This document shows, one piece after another, positions 1 through 8,200 of a stretch of DNA of 64,000 nt. Origin of the DNA: Bartonella rattimassiliensis 15908 (GTDB lineage Bacteria > Pseudomonadota > Alphaproteobacteria > Rhizobiales > Rhizobiaceae); assembly GCF_000278215.1 (NCBI RefSeq), contig NZ_JH725069.1, positions 1-64,000 of the forward strand. Reading direction: 5' to 3'. The first letter of the stretch is position 1. Every line of letters starts with the position of its first letter. The position numbers and the translations under genes are program-made. The notes under the pieces were generated by a model. The model saw nothing but the letters and a program-made list of their open reading frames with translations. It ran no database searches and was not told the origin of the DNA.

Positions 1-107
1 GGTTTTGGGAGAGAGCCATTGGTAACATGACGGCGGAAAGTTGAGACACTCATATGAAGCAATTTTGCACTTTCACGGTCAGTTAAAAGAATATCATTTT
101 CGGTCAT
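1..107 (-). CDS. AlpA/excisionase-like HTH protein, partial (3' end outside window)
   Basis: The gene starts at an ATG at 107, with AAAGGA just upstream, and runs off the left edge. The 35 visible residues begin MTENDILLTDRESAKLL and continue HMSVSTFRRHVTNGSLP. This is the N-terminal helix-turn-helix of the AlpA/MerR-like family used by excisionases and small phage regulators. It lies downstream of and in the same direction as the integrase at 317-1483, the usual arrangement of an integrase with its directionality factor. The family call is from the HTH pattern only; the C-terminus is not visible. Confidence 0.6.
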   Translation of the reverse strand, partial: MTENDILLTDRESAKLLHMSVSTFRRHVTNGSLPK

Positions 108-205
108 TTTAAAATCCTTTCATTCTCAAAAAATAGAACCAAATCATGCCTATTTATTAAGCACATTTTGGTTCATTTTTGAAGGTATTTTATTTATAGA
201 AAACA

Positions 206-217
206 ATATATTATCAT
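206..217. repeat. 12-bp AT-rich direct repeat, left copy (flanks integrase)
   Basis: ATATATTATCAT at 206-217 recurs in the same orientation at 1628-1639. Extended to 16 bp (AACnATATATTATCAT) the two differ at one position. The copies bracket the integrase at 317-1483. They could be arm-type binding sites, remnants of an attachment core, or chance in AT-rich DNA; related AT-rich motifs also sit in the leaders of the integrase remnants. Confidence 0.45.
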
Positions 218-316
218 ATAATTTGTGATGTGATAAATTATGCGTCTCATTGAGAGCGAATGAGAGAGAAGAGAGAGAAAGTTATCCACAGATCATGGGG
301 TTATGCACCCCATATC

Positions 317-1483
317 TTAAGATTGACCAGTGACATAAGCGGCCCATTTATCCATATAGACACGGCGCTGTTCTAGATAGTCAGTCCGACGATAGGCACG
401 CTCTACTTTGCCGCCGACCGTATGAGCTAAAATGGTTTCAGCGACCTCATAGGGGGCATCGGTTGTTTCAGCAAGCCAATTGCGTAAACTAGAGCGAAAT
501 CCATGGGGGCAGGCTTTAAGTCCAGTCTGTTGCATATATTGAGCCATACAGCGTGCAGCAAGGGGACCGTGACCTTTAGCAGAAAAAAAGAAATCATTGC
601 GAGAAAGTAAACGCGCTTGTTTTAAAATGTCTAATGCTTCTGTTGATAAAGGGACGCGAAATTCTGTTGTAGCATCACGCTTTCCTTTCATATTTTCAGC
701 AGGAATAGTCCATATATCCCCATCAATTTGATCTTTATGAATATGGCGTATAGGATTTGTACGAACCCCTGTCAGAATAAGCAAACGCAAAGCCAGTTGT
801 GTGGGGTTTGTTGTTTCGCAAAGCGTTTTATAAAAAGTCGGAACCTTTCTCCAATCCATAGCTGGAAAATTTTGCGTTTTATGGCGTTGTTTGCCTAAGA
901 GCGCGCGTGCTTTTTCGGTTGCCTGTAAATCAACATCCAATCCTAATGCAGCCGCATGTTTAAGACAAAGATTAAGACGTATCAATGCTTTCTCTGCTGT
1001 TGCAGCTTTTGTATGCCAGATAGGGGCAATAGTGTTGCGTATCTCAGTTTGTGTAATCTCTGAAACGGGTAAACAGCCTAATTTGGGAAGAATATGCAGT
1101 TTTAAAGGTGCAAACCAGATTCCGTCTTTGCCATCCCCTTTTAATTCAGCTTGCCGACTTTCAAAAGCATCTAAAGCAATATCTTTTAAATAATGAAGAT
1201 TGCTTATTGCCTCACGCTTTTGTTTATTACGTTCTTTAATAGGGTCACGACCTTCTCGTAAAACCGAATGCCACCCAGTTGCCAATTCACGGGCTTTTTT
1301 TAAAGAGACATCTCGCAACGCTCCCAAACCCATTTCACGACGGCGTCCGTGAAGGGTATACCGTAAAATCCATTGAGCACCTCCATCTTTACGCTTATGA
1401 AGTAACAAGCCGGCGCTATCATTATATTTGCCAGCCCCCAATGTTGCGACAGATCTTGCATTAAGACGGTTCATAAGAGCCAT
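317..1483 (-). CDS. Tyrosine recombinase (phage/genomic-island integrase), apparently intact
   Basis: The product is 388 aa from the ATG at 1483, which has AAGGAC about 6 bases upstream; an in-frame extension to 1612 lacks a good ribosome site. The N-terminus is the DUF4102-type arm-binding domain (LLLHKRKDGGAQWILRY, GRRREMGLG), then a SAM-like core-binding domain and a catalytic domain. The visible tyrosine-recombinase residues are R241, H327-x-x-R330, H354 and nucleophile Y364 (VERAYRR). This is the P4-like/prophage integrase class that usually inserts at tRNA genes. No premature stop is visible, so it may be active. It is the full-length reference for the remnants elsewhere in the window. 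Confidence 0.9.
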   Translation of the reverse strand: MALMNRLNARSVATLGAGKYNDSAGLLLHKRKDGGAQWILRYTLHGRRREMGLGALRDVSLKKARELATGWHSVLREGRDPIKERNKQKREAISNLHYLKDIALDAFESRQAELKGDGKDGIWFAPLKLHILPKLGCLPVSEITQTEIRNTIAPIWHTKAATAEKALIRLNLCLKHAAALGLDVDLQATEKARALLGKQRHKTQNFPAMDWRKVPTFYKTLCETTNPTQLALRLLILTGVRTNPIRHIHKDQIDGDIWTIPAENMKGKRDATTEFRVPLSTEALDILKQARLLSRNDFFFSAKGHGPLAARCMAQYMQQTGLKACPHGFRSSLRNWLAETTDAPYEVAETILAHTVGGKVERAYRRTDYLEQRRVYMDKWAAYVTGQS

Positions 1484-1627
1484 TTTTAGTCCTTTCTTAT
1501 ATAAATTTATCCACACACTCATCCCGCTTTTGACGTGCAAGTGAGTGGTTTTGATTGATGCAACATAAAGAGATTTGAAATGAGAGAATCTTAGGTTATT
1601 CGGGACTCTCATTCAATATGAATAACG

Positions 1628-1639
1628 ATATATTATCAT
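1628..1639. repeat. 12-bp AT-rich direct repeat, right copy
   Basis: This is the second copy of ATATATTATCAT, inside the integrase leader (1484-1663). A near-identical block is in the leader of the minus-strand remnant near 7970-7985, and on the opposite strand before the remnant at 6786. The motif is therefore a conserved part of the integrase leader. Its function is inferred only. Confidence 0.45.
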
Positions 1640-1663
1640 TATAAATCAATGTGTTATCTAACT

Positions 1664-1832
1664 AAGACCACTATGAATAAGCTTTGTTGATGCACTTGAA
1701 GTTCCTAATGCAAGATCATTCATTTCAGCTAATCCCACTTTAAACCCGCACCTAGCTGCATCTCTTGCCAATCCACACCCGTTTATTCCCCCCCCCAATG
1801 ATAAACAGTTCATAATGCATTGTGGTTTTCAT
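1664..1832 (-). pseudogene. glpD: glpD 5' fragment (glycerol-3-phosphate dehydrogenase), truncated and frameshifted
   Basis: Reading leftwards from an ATG at 1832, the fragment encodes [15 protein letters not shown], then after a frame correction [16 protein letters not shown] and [16 protein letters not shown]. That is the FAD-binding N-terminus of aerobic GlpD (GGGINGxGxARDAA ... [13 protein letters not shown]). A run of nine G on the coding strand (C on the plus strand at about 1788-1796) shifts the frame; eight would keep it open. The homology stops at about 1664, exactly where the integrase leader begins, so the rest of the gene is missing. It looks like a gene destroyed by insertion or deletion at the integrase. 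Confidence 0.75.
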
Positions 1833-2184
1833 AATCTCACTTTTCATTATTTAATTTTGTTTCACGGTACTCAATAAAGCAACAGTAAAAAACAATACAA
1901 GTGCTCTGCATTGTATTAATCAACGTGCTTTTTTCCAAAATAAATACACACAAAAAGCTTTTTGATACCCTTATAGCTCAAAATAACATTTGATAAATAA
2001 AGAGATAATTTTTTTATCCTTTAGAAAACATAATTCTTGCAAATGTGTTTCATATGAATTCTTTTTAGAGAAAAATTGCCTTTTATTGGTGAATATATAC
2101 TATAATTCAATGATTTATTGCACATAGAGAATGCTTTTGATATCGTTCACTCAATGCCGCAATAGAAAATATGAAGGGATACAG
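1833..2184. other. Intergenic region, no gene seen
   Basis: This is AT-rich sequence between the glpD stub and the DsbA-like gene. I see no open frame with family resemblance and no RNA gene. It presumably holds the promoter of the plus-strand gene at 2185. Confidence 0.5.
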
Positions 2185-3048
2185 ATGGCTCATAAACCGC
2201 AAATAACATTTGTTTCAAAAATTGTAGCTCCTGTTATGCTGAGTATTTTAATCTTTTTACCTTCTTTATCAAACGCAACATTAAACCAAAAAACAATCAA
2301 TCATTTAAACTTAGGAAAGCTTAAAATACAACTTCTGGAAGATTCTAACTTTTTATCTAAGCTTAAAGAAAAAATAACGCCCCATATTGATTCTCATCTT
2401 ATTCAACAAATTGTGAGAGAGTATCTTCTTACTCATCCTGAAATTATGATTGAAATGCAGCTTATCCTTCAAGACAAGCTAGAAAAACAAAATGAATACG
2501 AAAACCAAAGACAAGCCTCAGCTATTCATTTATTGGAAAAGGAGATTTTTCATTCTCCTCATGATGCTGTTTTGGGGAATCCAAATGGCAAAAAAGTACT
2601 TGTTGATTTTTTTGATTACAATTGTAGCTTTTGTAAAAGCTCCTATTCATATATAGAGAACCTGATAAAAGAATACCCAGATCTACGGGTTATTATCAAG
2701 GATTTACCAGTTTTAGGATCCGATTCTATGGCGGCACATGCCATTGCCCATGTCTTTCGAAAACAATTTCCAGAAAAATATCCTCAATTTCACAAAACGC
2801 TTTTAATGTATCAAGGTCGCGCAAATGAAGCTAAAGCTATTAAAATAGCTGTTTCATTAGGAGCAGATGAAAAAAAACTCCGTAATGCACTAAAAGATCC
2901 TAATCTGAAAAACGCTTTTAAAGAAAATATTCAAATTGCCTCGACACTTCATATTACAGGGACACCTTCTTACATCATTGGTAATAAAATATTCATCGGC
3001 GCAGTTAAACAAGATATTCTAAAACAAGCAATAGATAATGTACAGTAA
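2185..3048 (+). CDS. DsbA-family thioredoxin-fold exported protein (Com1/ScsC-like)
   Basis: The product is 287 aa from the ATG at 2185, which is preceded by GAAGGG. An in-frame ATG at 2131 would add 18 residues ahead of the signal peptide and has no clear ribosome site. A hydrophobic signal (VAPVMLSILIFLPSLSNA) is followed by a helical segment and a DsbA domain. C147-S-F-C150 is the redox motif and GTPSY supplies the cis-proline. Proteins of this kind work in the periplasm or outer membrane on disulfide formation or isomerisation; in Bartonella relatives they are often annotated as 27-kDa outer membrane proteins. It is upstream of accB with a 257-bp gap. The precise substrate is unknown. Confidence 0.85.
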   Translation: MAHKPQITFVSKIVAPVMLSILIFLPSLSNATLNQKTINHLNLGKLKIQLLEDSNFLSKLKEKITPHIDSHLIQQIVREYLLTHPEIMIEMQLILQDKLEKQNEYENQRQASAIHLLEKEIFHSPHDAVLGNPNGKKVLVDFFDYNCSFCKSSYSYIENLIKEYPDLRVIIKDLPVLGSDSMAAHAIAHVFRKQFPEKYPQFHKTLLMYQGRANEAKAIKIAVSLGADEKKLRNALKDPNLKNAFKENIQIASTLHITGTPSYIIGNKIFIGAVKQDILKQAIDNVQ

Positions 3049-3305
3049 ATGACTATTTTATACCTGATCCGTTTTAGAAAGAATACTGTAAGTGAAATAA
3101 TTTTATGCTTTCTCTTTTTTGACAACAAGCTTATAAAAGTAATTTTGTATAAAGCAGATACGAGTTCGAAATTGCAAAGTAGCAAAGTATATGACTTAAA
3201 GGAAAGAGAATCTTTAAATCTCAAAAAATATCATTCCTAATCTAAAGATATTCGGTCATGAAATGAGATAATACGATCTTCATTGATCAAGGAGTTAGAA
3301 ATAAA

Positions 3306-3809
3306 ATGGCAATAGAAAAAATTGATTCGGCAAAACATACCTCAATTGATACGAGAGTCGTTCGTGATCTTGCTGAAATTTTAAATGATACAAATTTAAC
3401 AAATATTGAAGTTGAGCACGGAGAACTTCGTATTTGTGTTTCACGCCAAAATACCTCAACTTCTTCTGAGCAAACAATCTATGCTCCTGTTCCTACTCCT
3501 ACTTTTTCTGTAACAACTTCTTCTTCAGTTCCAACCGCTGAGACTTCTATACAATCTAGCCAAGAAGATAAATCAAAAAACACAATAACCTCTCCAATGG
3601 TTGGAACAGCTTATCTCGCACCTTCACCAGGCGCCCAACCTTTTGTAGAGGTAGGGCAAAATGTTTCTGAAGGGGAAACATTACTTATTATTGAAGCTAT
3701 GAAAACAATGAATCAAATTTCATCACCACGCTCAGGCAAAGTTACCACTGTTCTTGTCAAAGATGGACAACCTGTTGAATTTGGTGAACCACTTATTATT
3801 GTTGAATAA
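3306..3809 (+). CDS. accB: Biotin carboxyl carrier protein of acetyl-CoA carboxylase
   Basis: The product is 167 aa, starting at an ATG with AAGGAG upstream. It carries biotin for malonyl-CoA formation, the first step of fatty-acid synthesis. An N-terminal domain is followed by a Ser/Thr/Pro-rich linker (residues about 55-95) and the biotinyl domain, with EAMKTMN at residues 130-136 and biotin-accepting K133. accC begins 14 bp later, so the pair is one operon. In many Rhizobiales aroQ precedes accB; no aroQ is visible in the 257-bp gap here. Confidence 0.96.
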   Translation: MAIEKIDSAKHTSIDTRVVRDLAEILNDTNLTNIEVEHGELRICVSRQNTSTSSEQTIYAPVPTPTFSVTTSSSVPTAETSIQSSQEDKSKNTITSPMVGTAYLAPSPGAQPFVEVGQNVSEGETLLIIEAMKTMNQISSPRSGKVTTVLVKDGQPVEFGEPLIIVE

Positions 3810-3823
3810 AGCGAGGAGCAACC

Positions 3824-5182
3824 ATGATTCGAAAAATCCTCATTGCTAATCGGGGAGAAATTGCTCTTCGCGTTTTACGTGCATGCAAAGAACTTGGCAT
3901 AAAGACTGTAGCTGTTCATTCTACTGCTGATGCAGATGCAATGCACGTTCGTCTTGCTGACGAAAGTGTTTGTATTGGCCCTCCCCCCGCTCGTGTTTCT
4001 TATTTAAGTGTCCAGCAAATTATTGCTGCTTGTGAAATAACTGGAGCTGATGCTGTTCATCCAGGTTATGGCTTTCTTTCTGAAAATGCAAAGTTTGCAG
4101 ATGTTCTAGAAGCTCATGATATTATATTCATCGGTCCAACAGCTGCTCATATTCGAATTATGGGTGATAAAATCGAAGCAAAAAAAACCGCCAAAAAACT
4201 TGGTATTCCTGTCGTTCCTGGTTCAGATGGTGCTGTCACTGAAGAAGCAGATGCTTTACGCACTGCTCGTGAAATTGGTTATCCAGTTATTATTAAAGCT
4301 TCTGCCGGTGGTGGTGGGCGTGGTATGAAAGTCGTTCATTCTGAACAGGAATTTTCTATAGCTCTCAAAACAACTCGTTCAGAAGCGAAAGCAGCTTTTG
4401 GTGATGATGCTGTTTATATAGAGAAGTATTTGGAAAAACCTCGTCATATCGAAATTCAAATCATAGGAGATGGTGCGGGAAATGCTATTCATTTAGGAGA
4501 ACGTGATTGTTCGCTTCAACGACGCCATCAAAAAGTATGGGAAGAAGCTACGTCACCTGCACTTAATGAAACTGAGCGGACAAAAATTGGCAATATTGTT
4601 GCCAATGCTTGTGCCCAACTTGGATACCGTGGAGCAGGTACTATTGAATTTCTTTATGAAAATGGTGAATTTTATTTCATTGAAATGAATACACGTTTAC
4701 AAGTTGAACATCCTGTAACTGAAGAAATTACAGGTATAGATTTAGTCCATGAACAAATTCGTATTGCATCAGGCTGCAAGCTTTCAGTAACACAAAATGA
4801 TGTCTGTTTTTCTGGTCATGCTATTGAATGCCGAATTAATGCAGAAGATCCTATTAATTTTACACCATCACCTGGCATCATTACACATTTCCATCCTCCT
4901 GGAGGATTAGGAATTCGTGTTGATTCAGGTGCTTATTCAGGTTATCGGATTCCTCCTTATTATGATAGCATGATTGGAAAGCTGATTGTTCATGGACGTA
5001 CCCGTTTAGAATGTATGATGCGTTTACGGCGTGCTTTAGATGAATTTGTCGTCGATGGGATAAAAACTACACTTCCCCTCTTTCGCGATCTTATTAATAA
5101 TCAAGATGTTTCTGATGGTAATTATAATATTCACTGGCTAGAAAAATATCTTGCTCACCAATCAATGTCTTCAGAATCGTAA
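3824..5182 (+). CDS. accC: Biotin carboxylase subunit of acetyl-CoA carboxylase
   Basis: The product is 452 aa, the usual length for the family, starting at an ATG after GAGGAG. It uses ATP and bicarbonate to carboxylate biotin on AccB. The N-terminal biotin-carboxylase fold begins [17 protein letters not shown]. The ATP-grasp domain has the glycine-rich loop [12 protein letters not shown], then [14 protein letters not shown], and the C-terminal [12 protein letters not shown]. It is cotranscribed with accB. The next plus-strand feature is tRNA-Thr about 200 bp on; no aat gene follows. Confidence 0.97.
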   Translation: MIRKILIANRGEIALRVLRACKELGIKTVAVHSTADADAMHVRLADESVCIGPPPARVSYLSVQQIIAACEITGADAVHPGYGFLSENAKFADVLEAHDIIFIGPTAAHIRIMGDKIEAKKTAKKLGIPVVPGSDGAVTEEADALRTAREIGYPVIIKASAGGGGRGMKVVHSEQEFSIALKTTRSEAKAAFGDDAVYIEKYLEKPRHIEIQIIGDGAGNAIHLGERDCSLQRRHQKVWEEATSPALNETERTKIGNIVANACAQLGYRGAGTIEFLYENGEFYFIEMNTRLQVEHPVTEEITGIDLVHEQIRIASGCKLSVTQNDVCFSGHAIECRINAEDPINFTPSPGIITHFHPPGGLGIRVDSGAYSGYRIPPYYDSMIGKLIVHGRTRLECMMRLRRALDEFVVDGIKTTLPLFRDLINNQDVSDGNYNIHWLEKYLAHQSMSSES

Positions 5183-5378
5183 TTCAATAGTGAAACAGTA
5201 AATTCTTATCAAAGATTCTCTAAGACATTAATATAAGGATCATTCCAATGTTGCGGTAAAAAGTGGTAAAAAAGAAATGAGCTGATTATTTGTTCTATAT
5301 TTTTCTTTTAATATGCACAAAAATTGATAATTTTTTATTTTCCTTTTTGTGAGTTTATGCTAATCTTTACGCAGTTAT

Positions 5379-5451
<73 letters not shown>

Positions 5452-5552
5452 CCGTTTTTTTATTTAAGTTATTAAGATACATATATTTTTCCTTTAAACA
5501 GTAATTTCCGGATCACCTTTTAGACCACCTCTTGTGGTTTATACAATTTTAC

Positions 5553-5756
5553 TTAATTTGTTGCTATTTGCTCCGTATTTTTCTTTGGAGTAAAAGCTAG
5601 AATCTCTTTTTTTCTCCATCTTACTGCTCTCCCTAGCTTGTAGGACTGAGGAAATTTCCCTTGAAGCACCCAATTGCGAATCGTTGTTGTGGATACACTA
5701 AAAAGCTGTGCACATTCACGGATTGTTACATATCTATCGCCATCATCAAATATCAT
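5553..5756 (-). CDS. Small excisionase/AlpA-like HTH protein
   Basis: The product is 67 aa from an ATG at 5756 with GAAAGG upstream. YVTIRECAQLFSVSTTTIRNWV followed by GKFPQSYKLGRAVRWRKKEILAF is the winged HTH pattern of AlpA/excisionase proteins (helix-turn-helix, then R-x-x-RW wing and helix). Such proteins direct integrase excision or activate integrase genes. It lies just right of tRNA-Thr and left of broken phage genes, so it looks like a surviving gene of a degraded island. Its partner integrase here is broken. Confidence 0.7.
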   Translation of the reverse strand: MIFDDGDRYVTIRECAQLFSVSTTTIRNWVLQGKFPQSYKLGRAVRWRKKEILAFTPKKNTEQIATN

Positions 5757-5837
5757 CTCATTACCTTTCTCTTTTTCATGTTATGTAAATAAGTGGGCTG
5801 ATAAGAGACTCCTCTGTATTTAAAATTTGCAAATTTA

Positions 5838-6284
5838 TTTGTTAGATGTGTTTAATTTCATATTCCCAACAACCTTTTAGTTGTGTAAGAACCAAAGCTA
5901 CTTTAGCCCCGATGGCACATACACACATCAGTTTCAAAGCAAGTAATTGCAACACGTCTTTTATTTAAAAAAGTTCGTATAATTTTCCTATTGCATGAGA
6001 ATTGTTCCTAAGTGTTGTACTTTGATATTTTTCAAAAAGACGTTCATAATCTTATGGGGTTTTTAAATTTCATCGTTTTTCAGAAGCAATTCCAAGTTCG
6101 GGCATATATATATATATTCAATATCAATATTGCTTAAAGCTTTCTCTAATGGTCCTTTTGAAAAACCACGTTCGCGGCTTATTGGATTTTTACGAACATC
6201 ACATAAAATCTTGATATTATTTTCCATGAGATAATTAAGATAATTTTCGAGAGATTTCCCCTCATAGCCAATGGTAAAAAACAA
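5838..6284 (-). pseudogene. DUF488 family protein, frameshifted remnant
   Basis: The reading begins at a TTG at 6284 (FFTIGYEGKSLENYL, then ILCDVRKNPISRERGFSK). This is the DUF488 N-terminus (TIGxxxxSLExF ... DVRxxPxSR). The open frame then breaks. In shifted frames further left, YERLFEKYQSTTL and RRVAITCFETDVCMCHR match the family C-terminus (VALLCFExDPxxCHR), near 5900-5960. At least two frameshifts and several stops separate the parts, so it is not expressed as a whole protein. Its function in intact relatives is unknown. Confidence 0.7.
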
Positions 6285-6359
6285 AATTTTTCATCTTTAG
6301 CAGACGGTAGGATAATATGTTTGATGTCAGGCACGTTTAATTTCCTTGTACGAAAGGGC

Positions 6360-6387
6360 GGGAGTGCTGGGAGGAAAAAGCACTCCC
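6360..6387 (-). terminator. Perfect 9-bp inverted repeat at the end of the exonuclease remnant
   Basis: GGGAGTGCT (6360-6368) and AGCACTCCC (6379-6387) form a perfect hairpin with a 10-base loop, just past the end of the C-terminal helix of the exonuclease remnant. No strong T run follows, so intrinsic termination is only a possibility. Confidence 0.4.
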
Positions 6388-6786
6388 ATAACTTCATGCA
6401 GCTTTCGTCGAGATCTTTTCCATCTCTTGCTCTATTTCCTCTAAGAAGCGATTTACCTACAAAATGCGGATTATAGCTAATGAAATCACACCATTTACGT
6501 CCAGTACAAGCCATTTGAAATTGCATTTGTGCGCTATATTCAGGCTTAATCTGGTTATCGATAAAAAAGCGTAAATGGGTATTTGCTTGCGGGCATTTAA
6601 CTTCAACTAAACCGTCATCATCAACAAATCCATCAGGACTTGTACCAGCCATTTCTATTTTGGGATGTTGGATGAAACCACATGAAATGACCTCTGTATC
6701 ATAAATGAATGCATATTCTTTCATCAAGGCATCTTCTTCATGTTCAATGCCCCATTGCATAGCTGGTACAAAATATTGATTTATAA
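6363..6786 (-). pseudogene. YqaJ-type phage recombination exonuclease, truncated
   Basis: The reading from about 6786 leftwards gives YFVPAMQWGIEHEEDALM, PDGFVDDDGLVEVKCP and MQFQMACTGRKWCDFISYNP. This is the core of the YqaJ/lambda-exonuclease family, including the E-V-K active-site motif. The N-terminus is missing: the sequence changes into integrase-leader DNA at about 6786. After SYNPHF the frame shifts, and a separate frame encodes VNRFLEEIEQEMEKIS and a stop at about 6400, which looks like the true C-terminal helix, so a deletion joined them. A 193-residue open frame remains but is not a complete enzyme. Confidence 0.75.
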
Positions 6787-7588
6787 TGATAATTCACTTC
6801 TTTGTATGTTGAATGAGAGTCCCGAATAACGTAAGATTCTTTCATTTCAAATCTATTTATCTTGAATCAATCAAAATCATTCGTTTGCACGTTACAAGCA
6901 GGATTAGTGTGTGGATCAAATTTATATAAGAAAAGAATAAAAATGGCTCTTATGAACCGTCTTAATGCAAAATCTGTCGCAACATTGGGAGCAGACAAAT
7001 TAATGATGGTGCCAGCTTGCTTCTTCATAAGCGTAAAGATGGAGGTGCTCAATGGATTTACCGTTATACCCTTCACGGGCACCGTCGCGAAATGGGCTTG
7101 AGTGCCTTGAGAGATGTCTCTTTAAAAACAAGCTCGTGAAACTGCAACAAAATGACGTTCTGTTTTGCATAAGGAACGTGACCCCATTAAAGAACACAAT
7201 AAACAAAAACGTGAAGCGATGCGTAATCTCCATTATTTAAAAGATATTGCTTTAGATGCTTTTAAAAACTGTAAAGCTGAATTAAAAAATGATGGTAAGA
7301 ATGGAAGTTGGTTTTTACCCTTAAAACTTCACATTTTACCCAAATTAGGTTGTCTGCCCGTTTCTAAAATTAAGCAAACAGAAATACGCAATGTTCTTGC
7401 TCCTATTTGGCATACAAAAGCTGGAACAGCTCGTAGAGTTCTCATTCGTCTCAATCTTTGTCTCAAACATGCCGCTGTATTAGGGTTGAATGTTGATTTA
7501 CAAACTGTAGAAAAAACACGTGCTCTCTTAGGTAAACAACGTCATAAAACCACTAATAGATCAACCATAGATTGGAGAGATGCGCCGG
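6786..7588 (+). pseudogene. Integrase remnant (leader plus N-terminal half)
   Basis: The leader (6786-6942) and start region (ATG 6943) are nearly identical to those of the intact integrase, now on the plus strand. The reading breaks soon after SVATLGA (single-base changes near 7000 and 7125). It resumes as EHNKQKREAMRNLHYLKDIALDAF and continues through LGKQRHKT and TIDWRDAPAF. It ends at about 7588, where the opposite-strand remnant starts, equivalent to residue about 200 of the intact protein. The whole catalytic domain is gone. Confidence 0.9.
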
Positions 7589-7990
7589 CTTTTGTCTGCC
7601 AAATAGGAGACAGAACGCCATTGATTTGCCAATTCACGGGCTTTTTTAAAGAAACGTTTCGCAACGCCCCCAATCCCATTTCGCGACGACGTCTATGAAG
7701 GGTATACCGTAAAATCCATTGAGCACCCCTATCTTTATGCTTATGAAGAAGCAAGCCGGCATCATCATTATATTTACCAGCCCCCAATGTTGCGACAGAT
7801 CTTGCATTAAGACGGTTCATAAGAGCCATTTTTAGTCCTTTCTTATACAAATTTTACCCATACTCCAGCCCCACTTATGACGTGCAAAGAAGTGGTTTTG
7901 ATTGATTTAAGATAAACAGATTTAAAATAAGAGAATCCTACGTTATTCGTGACTCTCATTCAATATGAGCAACGCTATATTATCATTATA
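7589..7990 (-). pseudogene. Integrase remnant in opposite orientation (leader plus N-terminus)
   Basis: This remnant starts at the ATG at 7829, with AAGGAC upstream and the conserved leader to about 7990. It reads MALMNRLNARSVATLGAGKY and HRRRREMGLGALRNVS, then jumps from NWQINGVL to SPIWQTKAG. The jump matches fusion of residue about 75 to residue about 150 of the intact enzyme by internal deletion. Its 3' end meets the plus-strand remnant tail to tail. The join shares a short stretch that fits both genes (around 7573-7592), suggesting microhomology-mediated rearrangement. Confidence 0.85.
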
Positions 7991-8200
7991 AATCAATATA
8001 TTATATAGAAAAACAATACAATCCATATAAATAAAAAACTGTAGAAAGAAAACTTATGATATTTAAAAATTCATCACTCAAAAACACAGCTCTCTTCTAG
8101 CGATTAACTATCAAAAGCTCTCTTCCAATAGTGCTCTATCCATCTTATTAAATTTATAGAAAAAATTTGCACAAATCAAAAAGAACAAATTGAAGTTATT
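7991..8200. other. Intergenic region, no gene seen
   Basis: This is AT-rich sequence between the leader of the reversed integrase remnant and the end of rluC. No coding or RNA pattern was recognised. Confidence 0.5.

Noticed and set aside
891-1193. 100-codon plus-strand frame inside the integrase
   Set aside because: It is a shadow of the integrase on the opposite strand with no independent evidence.
3119-3160. TTGACA upstream of accB as a promoter
   Set aside because: No TATAAT-like box lies at 16-18 bp; the nearest TATAAA is 7 or 23 bp away.
3049-3240. 63-codon open frame directly after the DsbA-like gene
   Set aside because: It starts at the base after the stop with no ribosome site of its own, and has no family resemblance and unusual composition; it is probably chance.
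5494-5525. ACCAC/GTGGT hairpin right of tRNA-Thr
   Set aside because: It has a five-base stem without a T run on either side and is indistinguishable from chance.
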